Source of the DNA: Candidatus Fermentibacterota bacterium
Lineage (GTDB): Bacteria; Fermentibacterota; Fermentibacteria; Fermentibacterales; JCC-6
NCBI GenBank assembly: GCA_030607835.1
Contig: JAUWJE010000035.1
Span: forward strand, 1 to 11,312
Length of the DNA stretch: 11,312 nucleotides
Direction: 5' to 3'
A program made the translations under genes and the position numbers. Under the pieces are notes generated by a model, which was given only the letters and a program-made list of their open reading frames with translations, was not told the origin of the DNA and made no database searches. Below are positions 6,434 through 11,312 of the stretch, in pieces; position 1 is the stretch's first letter; every line of letters begins with the position of its first letter.

Positions 6434-7652
6434 CGGAATAGCACAAGCGAAAGAAGCCATTGAAGCCATCCACAGAGGAGAGATGGTTGTTGTAGTGGAT
6501 GACGAGAACAGGGAGAATGAAGGTGATCTGATAATCGCCGCTGAGAAATGCGACGCTGATGCGGTAAACTTCATGGCTATGGAGGGAAGAGGGCTTATCT
6601 GTCTTTCAATGGAAACCGCAATGCTGGAGAAGCTGGATATCCATGAGATGGTTCCCAGGAACACTTCTCTTCACGAGACCGCTTTCATGGTCAGCATCGA
6701 TGCTGCTTCGGGTGTTTCTACGGGTATATCCGCGAAGGACCGTGCCAGAACTATCGCTGTAGCAATAGATCCATCATCAAAATCATCAGATCTTGCCAGA
6801 CCCGGACATATTTTCCCGCTGGCGGCCAGACCCGGAGGTGTTCTCTCCAGAACAGGGCATACAGAAGCGGCGGTGGATCTTGCCCGGCTTGCCGGACTCA
6901 AACCTGCCGGAGTAATATGCGAGGTCATGAATCCTGATGGATCGATGGCCAGGCTTCCTCAATTAATGAATTTTTCCGAGAAGCACGGGCTTGTTCTTAC
7001 ATCCGTCGAGGAACTGGTTCGCTATCGCAGAAAAACTGAAAAGCTGATCAGGGAAATCGCTCGATCAACATTGCCGACCGACTATGGAATCTTTTCACTG
7101 TACGTTTTCGAAAGGGTGACCGATGGAGAGGTACACATTGCGCTCGTTAAGGGTGAAGTGGCGGGTAAAGAGGATGTTCTTGTCAGGGTGCATTCGCAAT
7201 GTCTCACCGGAGATGTGTTCGCCTCACGCAGGTGTGACTGCGGCAGTCAGCTGCACGCTGCCCTGCGAAAAGTCGAGCAAAATGGCATGGGAGTGATTCT
7301 CTACATGGCACAGGAGGGCAGGGGAATCGGTCTTGCGAATAAGATCAAAGCATACCATCTGCAGGATCACGGACTTGATACAGTGGAAGCCAACGAGGAA
7401 CTGGGATTTGACGCTGATCTGCGCGATTACGGAACAGGCGCTCAGATTCTTGTTGAGCTTGGATTATCAACAATCAGACTGATGACAAATAATCCCAGAA
7501 AGATTGTAGGTTTGAAAGGATACGGACTTGAAATCACGGAAAGGATTCCGATAGAAGTGACCCCTACAAAAGAGAATGTTCAGTATCTGAGAACTAAAAA
7601 AGAAAAACTTGGACATATGCTGGAAGGAGTGGATGATGGCATGGATTCATGA
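6423..7652 (+). CDS. ribBA: Bifunctional DHBP synthase / GTP cyclohydrolase II
   Basis: Opens both branches of riboflavin synthesis. The RibB half (about 1-205) turns ribulose 5-phosphate into 3,4-dihydroxy-2-butanone 4-phosphate. The RibA half (about 206-409) opens GTP to the diaminopyrimidine, releasing formate and pyrophosphate. RibB motifs are VVVDDENRENEGDL (23-36), GLIC (57-60), RTGHTEAAVDLARLAG (143-158) and ICEVMNPDGSMAR (165-177). RibA has zinc ligands Cys260, Cys271 and Cys273, then QEGRGIGLANKI (297-308), DLRDYGTGAQIL (332-343) and MTNNPRK (354-360). Both halves look intact and the 409-aa length is typical of full fusions. The start is TTG at 6423, with GAGG at 6412-6415 seven bases upstream. 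The next Met (residue 21) would remove the family N-terminal helix. It overlaps ribE by 11 bp and ribH by 17 bp. Confidence 0.97.
   Translation: MNSSGIAQAKEAIEAIHRGEMVVVVDDENRENEGDLIIAAEKCDADAVNFMAMEGRGLICLSMETAMLEKLDIHEMVPRNTSLHETAFMVSIDAASGVSTGISAKDRARTIAVAIDPSSKSSDLARPGHIFPLAARPGGVLSRTGHTEAAVDLARLAGLKPAGVICEVMNPDGSMARLPQLMNFSEKHGLVLTSVEELVRYRRKTEKLIREIARSTLPTDYGIFSLYVFERVTDGEVHIALVKGEVAGKEDVLVRVHSQCLTGDVFASRRCDCGSQLHAALRKVEQNGMGVILYMAQEGRGIGLANKIKAYHLQDHGLDTVEANEELGFDADLRDYGTGAQILVELGLSTIRLMTNNPRKIVGLKGYGLEITERIPIEVTPTKENVQYLRTKKEKLGHMLEGVDDGMDS
7624..7638 (+). promoter_or_regulatory. Ribosome binding site that selects the ribH start
   Basis: AAGGAG at 7624-7629 lies 3 nt before an ATG at 7633 and 6 nt before a second ATG at 7636. 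The second has the better spacing and gives MAWIHEGQLEG, which fits the usual lumazine synthase opening. A TTG at 7609 is also in frame but would place this site inside the coding region. Confidence 0.65.
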
Positions 7653-8154
7653 AGGTCAACTGGAGGGTGATGGATTAAGACCAGCCATAGTCGTATCCAG
7701 ATTTAACAATTTCATAACAAAAGAACTGCTTGATGGCGCACTGGATTGCCTTGAGCGACACGGAGTTGAAACCGATGATATAAACGTTTTCTGGGTTCCG
7801 GGAGCATGGGATATTCCACCGATATCCGTTCGATTGGCCGATACGGGAGAATTTGACTGTGTAATCTGCCTGGGCGCGGTGATTCGCGGTGATACTCCTC
7901 ATTTCGAGTACGTTTCATCAGAGAGCGCAAAAGGTGTTGCCCAGTCTGCCATGCTTTCGGATGTTCCCGTTATTTACGGTGTTATTACAGCGGATACGGT
8001 AGAGCAGGCAGTAGACAGAGCCGGAACCAAATCAGGTAACAAGGGTTTTGATGCAGCGATGACGGCTCTTGAAATGGTTGGTCTTTACGATCTGATTAAC
8101 GACATCGAGGAGTCTGGTGAAGATGAACTTCCTTTAGAAGGGGAGCAGGACTGA
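7636..8154 (+). CDS. ribH: 6,7-dimethyl-8-ribityllumazine synthase
   Basis: Condenses the RibD-derived ribitylaminouracil with dihydroxybutanone phosphate to form lumazine, the substrate of RibE. Family members assemble as pentamers or 60-subunit shells. The 172-aa protein has VSRFNNFIT (20-28), VPGAWDIP (54-61), CLGAVIRGDTPHFEYV (78-93) with catalytic His89, YGVIT, and GNKGFDAAMTALEM near the C-terminal helix. The start is the second ATG of an ATGATG pair, chosen by ribosome-site spacing; the first ATG or a TTG at 7609 are alternatives. The last 18 or so residues (NDIEESGEDELPLEGEQD) are strongly acidic and extend past where most lumazine synthases end. It overlaps ribBA by 17 bp, and nusB begins 6 bp after its stop. 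Confidence 0.97.
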   Translation: MAWIHEGQLEGDGLRPAIVVSRFNNFITKELLDGALDCLERHGVETDDINVFWVPGAWDIPPISVRLADTGEFDCVICLGAVIRGDTPHFEYVSSESAKGVAQSAMLSDVPVIYGVITADTVEQAVDRAGTKSGNKGFDAAMTALEMVGLYDLINDIEESGEDELPLEGEQD

Positions 8155-8160
8155 CAGGAT

Positions 8161-8583
8161 ATGGGTGTAAGGAGCAGAGGCCGCAAAGCTCTTCTTCAGG
8201 CAAGGTTTGCGGCGTTCATTAATAAGAGACCTCTTTCTGAGAATTTAGAGAGCATGAGGGATTTCCTTTCGGACAACGAACTGGGAATAGGTGTTCCAAT
8301 TGAGATCGAGGACTGGGTCTGGATAACTGAGCTTGGCAGAATCGTTCAGCATAACAGGGAAGAGATCGATTCCAGAATCGAAGAAGTTATGGAAAACTGG
8401 ACACTTGACAGGCTGAATATTGTGACGCGGTTGATACTGGAGCAGGCGCTTGGAGAAATGGATTATTTCGAACCACCAACTCCTGCCGCAGTGGTGATAG
8501 ATGAAGCCATTGAACTGGCAAAGGCATTTGAATCGGAAGAAGCCGCCAGTTTCGTGAACGGAGTCCTCGATCACCTGAAATGA
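8161..8583 (+). CDS. nusB: Transcription antitermination factor NusB
   Basis: Small all-helical RNA-binding protein. With NusE (ribosomal protein S10) it binds boxA in rRNA leaders and prevents early termination. The 140-aa length is typical. Family features are the basic N-terminus with GRKALLQARFAAF (7-19), NWTLDRLNIVTRLILEQALGEM (79-100), and PAAVVIDEAIELAKAF (108-123) leading to FVNGVLD (131-137). It directly follows ribH, a pairing found in many bacteria. The ATG at 8161 has only a modest ribosome site (AGGA very close, or GGGGAGCAGGA further off), so coupling to ribH is likely. It appears to be the last gene of the operon, because a palindromic repeat lies just after its stop. Confidence 0.95.
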   Translation: MGVRSRGRKALLQARFAAFINKRPLSENLESMRDFLSDNELGIGVPIEIEDWVWITELGRIVQHNREEIDSRIEEVMENWTLDRLNIVTRLILEQALGEMDYFEPPTPAAVVIDEAIELAKAFESEEAASFVNGVLDHLK

Positions 8584-8589
8584 GATTTA

Positions 8590-8615
8590 AATTAAATAGT
8601 GACAGGCACTATTTA
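8590..8615. repeat. Palindromic repeat, copy 1
   Basis: This 26-bp sequence is identical to the one at 9352-9377. The arms are TAAATAGTG (8593-8601) and CACTATTTA (8607-8615), with loop ACAGG, forming a perfect 9-bp stem with only two G:C pairs. Directly after it comes TTCTTTT on the plus strand, so it could act as a weak intrinsic terminator for the nusB end of the operon. Short palindromes of this look resemble REP-type elements mobilised by Y1 (RAYT) transposases. No such transposase is in the window. Confidence 0.85.
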
Positions 8616-8641
8616 TTCTTTTAGGCTCAAAGAGGTCTCAA

Positions 8642-9352
8642 ATGCTCATAAGAGTAATCTCGGATATACACAGCAACTTTGACGCGCTTCAAGCCGTTCT
8701 GACTGATCCTCCAGGTTTAGACGTATCCGCAACGTTCTGCCTTGGAGATATCGTCGGATACGGAGCTGAACCATCCAGATGCATCGAGAGGGTTCGAGAT
8801 GTCTGTGATATTGTCGTAACCGGCAATCATGACGCGGGAGCAGTTGAAAGAACACCTCTGGACATGTTCAACAGATCGGGAGCTTCGGCGTTGATATGGA
8901 CGAAAACAGTACTTTCAGATGAGGATAAAAAATGGCTTTCCTCACTGCCCTACTCGGCTGAGTTCGATGAATTCTTCCTGTGCCACGACTTTCCCGCGGA
9001 CCCCGGGAGCTGGGTATACGTTCTCAGACCCTGGCAGGCAATGACTGCTGTCAGCGCAAGATCTGATTCCGTTTCACTTATTGGACATACTCACCTTCCC
9101 GGCTGCTGGACGGAGGATGGAAACTACACTGATTCCGCGAGAGGGGATTTCTCTCAGATCAGGCTTGTGAATGCGGGTAGTGTCGGACAGCCGAGAGATA
9201 GAGATCCCAGAGCAGCCTACCTTCTTATAGATACTGAAAGACGAACCTGGGAACACCGCAGAGTGGAGTATGACATCGATTCCGCAGCGGAGAAAATAAG
9301 AAATGCAAAACTTCCGACAAACCTTTGGGAGAGATTGTACGAAGGGTACTGA
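8642..9352 (+). CDS. Metallophosphoesterase of the YfcE/MJ0936 type
   Basis: Calcineurin-like two-metal phosphoesterase, 236 aa. Motifs in order are SDIHSN (7-12, Asp8 and His10), GDIVGYG (35-41, Asp36), GNHD (61-64), CHDFP (114-118, His115) and GHTHLP (148-153, His149 and His151). NAGSVGQPRDRDPRAAY (177-193) is a hallmark of this subfamily. All expected metal ligands are present. Relatives hydrolyse phosphodiesters or phosphomonoesters; the natural substrate cannot be read from sequence. There is no signal peptide, so it is cytosolic. The start ATG has AGAGG about 7 nt upstream. The gene lies 58 bp after nusB and is flanked on both sides by identical palindromic repeats. Its stop directly abuts the second copy. 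Whether it shares the operon transcript depends on copy 1 not terminating. Confidence 0.9.
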   Translation: MLIRVISDIHSNFDALQAVLTDPPGLDVSATFCLGDIVGYGAEPSRCIERVRDVCDIVVTGNHDAGAVERTPLDMFNRSGASALIWTKTVLSDEDKKWLSSLPYSAEFDEFFLCHDFPADPGSWVYVLRPWQAMTAVSARSDSVSLIGHTHLPGCWTEDGNYTDSARGDFSQIRLVNAGSVGQPRDRDPRAAYLLIDTERRTWEHRRVEYDIDSAAEKIRNAKLPTNLWERLYEGY

Positions 9353-9379
9353 ATTAAATAGTGACAGGCACTATTTAAT
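9352..9379. repeat. Palindromic repeat, copy 2, between convergent genes
   Basis: Bases 9352-9377 match copy 1 exactly. Here the stem extends to 11 bp (9353-9363 with 9369-9379) around the same ACAGG loop, because the flanking AT is complementary. It fills the space between the phosphoesterase stop (9350-9352) and the glycosyltransferase stop (9371-9373), which lies inside the right arm. It may serve as a bidirectional terminator, though neither side has a long T run. The repeat identity is directly seen; function is inference. Confidence 0.85.
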
Positions 9380-10471
9380 CTGTCTCATTATTTTGATCAC
9401 TTTGCTGGCGGTGGTGTCCCAGTTGAATTCAGCTGCCCATTCCATCCCCTGTTCTGAAAGCTTTTCCCTGAGGATTCTGTCTACAGCGAGTTTATCCATT
9501 GCTGCCGCAAGTTTCTCTATGTCGCCATGAGGAACCAGAAGTCCTGTCTCTCCATCACGGACAGAATCTCTGAGACCGTCACTGTCGCTCGCGATTACCG
9601 GTGTGCCGCAAGCGTTTGCTTCAATTACAGTCAGTCCCCATCCCTCCTTCTCTGACGCGAATACCGCAGCCCATGCTTTCCTCAGCCAGTTGAGCTTGTA
9701 TTCCTGAGATACAAATCCTTCGAAAGTCACCCTGTCATCAAGATTCAATCTTGTTGAGAGTTTCTTCAATTCACTTTCGTAATCCCCTGAACCCAGTACG
9801 GTTAGAATGTAGTCTCTTCCCTGCTCACGGAGAAGCGCGAGAGCTGCGAGTATGAGCTGCACGCCTTTGTATTTTTTCAGTCTTCCCACATAGAGAAAGC
9901 TTCCCTGTTCAGGGGCAGGTTGTTCAGCGGGAGTGTAAAAGTCAGTATCGATTCCGCAGGGAATAACGGATATTCTCTCAGCATCGATACCTCTTCTAAC
10001 CAGATCATTTTTTGTGGAATCCGAGATGGCTATGAAAGAACTTCTGCGATAGATCTTCGGAATGAATGATTCCATGAAGTTGACATAGAGAGCAAGCGGA
10101 AAGGCCACTTCACGGTAAACGGTGGTGCCGAAGAGGTGAGGTACAATCGTCAGGACGGGAACGGGAGACCATCTCGGGCTGTAGAAAGGGATCTTGCAGA
10201 GGTCCTCTATCACAAGGTCATAATTAGACGCGATATCAAGTGACACCGCGAATTTCTTAAGAGTGATGTTGAATGTGTTTCTTTTTCCATGACGGAGTAT
10301 GCGAACACCGTCCATGATTTCCTCGGAAGGGAGTCCCTGAACAGCCTGGGAGATCTGTGTAACTTCATGACCCTCTCTCACCGCTCTCTTGAGAATCTCG
10401 TGGAGGTGTATCTCCGCTCCCCCTGCTTCGGGGTTCCTGAGATCCCTCCAGTTCAGCGCAAGCAGGCGCAT
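9371..10471 (-). CDS. GT4-family glycosyltransferase
   Basis: Retaining, nucleotide-sugar-dependent glycosyltransferase of the GT-B fold, 366 aa, probably acting at the cytosolic face on a surface-glycan precursor. The N-terminal acceptor domain has NPEAGGAEIHLHEI (13-26), the glycine loop typical of this family. The C-terminal donor domain has VGRLKKYKG (195-203) and the E-x7-E motif EGWGLTVIE (Glu276 and Glu284), followed by ANACGTPVIA (285-294) and GETGLLVP (307-314). Donor and acceptor cannot be predicted. The ATG is separated from the upstream methyltransferase stop by one base and has no clear ribosome site, which points to coupled translation. The final codons and stop come from the palindromic repeat. 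Confidence 0.92.
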   Translation of the reverse strand: MRLLALNWRDLRNPEAGGAEIHLHEILKRAVREGHEVTQISQAVQGLPSEEIMDGVRILRHGKRNTFNITLKKFAVSLDIASNYDLVIEDLCKIPFYSPRWSPVPVLTIVPHLFGTTVYREVAFPLALYVNFMESFIPKIYRRSSFIAISDSTKNDLVRRGIDAERISVIPCGIDTDFYTPAEQPAPEQGSFLYVGRLKKYKGVQLILAALALLREQGRDYILTVLGSGDYESELKKLSTRLNLDDRVTFEGFVSQEYKLNWLRKAWAAVFASEKEGWGLTVIEANACGTPVIASDSDGLRDSVRDGETGLLVPHGDIEKLAAAMDKLAVDRILREKLSEQGMEWAAEFNWDTTASKVIKIMRQIK

Positions 10472-10472
10472 G

Positions 10473-11255
10473 TCAGCTGCTGTCTTTCTTTGTAGCGAAT
10501 GCGCCCACTATGTAACCAAGGTACGGACCGGAAGGGGAATTCTCGATGTATTTTCTGATCCGGCCTCGAAATCTGTGAACAGGTGGGATTAGAACCGGTC
10601 TTAAGGGGAGTTTTATTCCCACTCTTATGAGAACTTCTCTGAACATTCTGTAAGCGAGAGATGGCGAAAAGAATCTTCCATAGACACCAGTGGGTTCAAG
10701 CCCTGCTTTCTCAAGCAGTCTTGAGAGACTTCGCGGAGTGAACTGGGTTTCCCAACCGGCGAACCACGCGTTCATAGCAATAAGGATTTTTTTAATAAGT
10801 GTGTAGATGTGAATGGTCTGAGGAACATCAACCAGTACAGTGCCTCCCTTTTTAAGCACTCTCGCGTTTTCACTCAGGAATATCGAGGGATCGCGAAAAT
10901 GCTCCAGGACTCCCTGATGAAAAACAAGATCGATGGAATCCCCTTTGAAGGGCAGGACAAGGGCGTCGCCGCAGACAAGGAGCAGTCGAACCTCCGCTCT
11001 TTCAGCAGCTTCCCTGGCAAGTCTGAGGGCTTCGTGGGAATAATCAAGCGCTACCGAAAAGGCTCCGTTTTCAGCAAGAATGACGCTGTCCCTTGCAGTT
11101 GCAGCACCGACCTCCATTACGATGACGTCTCTGATATCCATCCGCTTGAGGATTTCTTCAGGTATACGGCCATCGTTGTCGTAGATCTCGTCAAGGTCAC
11201 GATCTCTTCTCCAGAAATCGTCCCAGTGCTTCCGTTCCGATACTCTTTTCATCAT
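10473..11255 (-). CDS. Class I SAM-dependent methyltransferase
   Basis: A 260-aa Rossmann-fold methyltransferase of the Methyltransf_11/25 type. Motif I is MEVGAATARDS (47-57), with Ala where the last Gly of the usual G-x-G-x-G is expected. It is followed by the acidic ALDYS (69-73), GDALVLPF (96-103), VFHQGVLEHF (111-120) and LKKGGTVLVDVP (134-145). The C-terminal part (about 195-255) is basic and hydrophobic, suggesting contact with a lipid-linked or membrane-bound acceptor. It lies one base before the glycosyltransferase, so a role in modifying the same glycan or lipid-linked sugar is reasonable but unproven. The start is the first of two ATGs (11255 or 11252). An in-frame TAG lies just upstream and no Shine-Dalgarno is visible. 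Confidence 0.9.
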   Translation of the reverse strand: MMKRVSERKHWDDFWRRDRDLDEIYDNDGRIPEEILKRMDIRDVIVMEVGAATARDSVILAENGAFSVALDYSHEALRLAREAAERAEVRLLLVCGDALVLPFKGDSIDLVFHQGVLEHFRDPSIFLSENARVLKKGGTVLVDVPQTIHIYTLIKKILIAMNAWFAGWETQFTPRSLSRLLEKAGLEPTGVYGRFFSPSLAYRMFREVLIRVGIKLPLRPVLIPPVHRFRGRIRKYIENSPSGPYLGYIVGAFATKKDSS

Positions 11256-11261
11256 TAGTGT

Positions 11262-11290
11262 AATCTAGAAGAAAGGTGCGGGGTCTCCAA
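11262..11290 (-). promoter_or_regulatory. Possible promoter for the methyltransferase-glycosyltransferase pair
   Basis: On the minus strand TTGGAG (11285-11290) and TAGATT (11262-11267) are spaced by 17 nt, a standard sigma-70 geometry with weak boxes. The -10 ends 6 nt before the first ATG, so transcription would start at or next to the start codon. That agrees with the missing Shine-Dalgarno and would make the mRNA leaderless. The boxes are imperfect and were judged by eye. Confidence 0.3.
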
Positions 11291-11312
11291 TAGATGGGGG
11301 TCGGGGCGAAAA

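Larger units (their letters stand above)
825..8583 (+). other. Probable nine-gene transcription unit (ptb to nusB)
   Basis: All nine genes run on the plus strand. Junctions in order are: 1-bp overlap, 34-bp gap, 4-bp overlap, 1-bp overlap, 20-bp overlap, 11-bp overlap, 17-bp overlap and 6-bp gap. There is no terminator-like hairpin or promoter-sized gap anywhere inside. The promoter must therefore lie before 825, unless one is hidden inside a coding region. The 34-bp rpiB/wecB gap is the only place a short internal signal could fit, and I saw none. The single-transcript claim is inference from spacing. Confidence 0.65.

Noticed and set aside
6071..6664. Minus-strand open frame of 197 codons across ribE and ribBA
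   Set aside because: The composition is Ser/Phe/Ile-rich, typical of an antisense shadow, and both overlapped genes carry full catalytic motifs.
8590..9379. CRISPR-like or phage attachment interpretation of the repeat pair
   Set aside because: There are only two copies, separated by a whole gene rather than spacers, and no integrase, cas gene or tRNA is nearby; a dispersed palindrome fits better.
10809..11258. Plus-strand open frame of 149 codons
   Set aside because: It is antisense to the methyltransferase motif region; no protein family is suggested by the translation.

Overview
This is a gene-dense stretch of ordinary bacterial chromosome. It holds an almost complete riboflavin operon fused to upstream sugar-phosphate and sugar-nucleotide genes, with a short envelope-glycan module on the other strand. 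No phage, plasmid, CRISPR, rRNA or tRNA gene was seen. The proteins are clearly bacterial. The set (lysine 6-aminotransferase, phosphate butyryltransferase, RpiB, non-hydrolysing UDP-GlcNAc epimerase, a lipoprotein with Cys lipobox, ribD-ribE-ribBA-ribH-nusB) and the moderate G+C suggest an uncultured, probably fermentative Gram-negative lineage. An FCB-group candidate phylum of the Fermentibacterota type is my guess. That placement is weak inference, and the functional calls do not depend on it.

Layout. Positions 1-602 (minus strand) hold the N-terminal 200 codons of a lysine 6-aminotransferase that runs off the left edge. Positions 603-824 are a divergent intergenic region with tandem dyad elements. 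Positions 825-8583 (plus strand) look like one nine-gene transcription unit: ptb, rpiB, wecB, a transglutaminase-fold lipoprotein, ribD, ribE, ribBA, ribH and nusB. Almost every junction overlaps or has only a few bases between genes. A metallophosphoesterase follows at 8642-9352. It is bracketed by two identical 26-bp copies of a palindromic repeat. Positions 9371-11255 (minus strand) encode a SAM-dependent methyltransferase followed by a GT4 glycosyltransferase, converging on the operon.

How the genes work together. RibBA makes both precursors of riboflavin: the pyrimidine from GTP and the four-carbon unit from ribulose 5-phosphate. RibD deaminates and reduces the pyrimidine, RibH condenses the two branches to lumazine, and RibE dismutates lumazine to riboflavin. 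RpiB, two genes upstream of the lipoprotein, interconverts ribose 5-phosphate and ribulose 5-phosphate and so could supply RibB. The pyrimidine phosphatase and the flavokinase/FAD synthetase are not in the window. WecB, the methyltransferase and the glycosyltransferase point to surface polysaccharide synthesis.

No clear new multi-gene system is visible. The items most worth a second look are the repeat pair around the phosphoesterase, the transglutaminase-like lipoprotein inside a riboflavin operon, and the dyads between lat and ptb.
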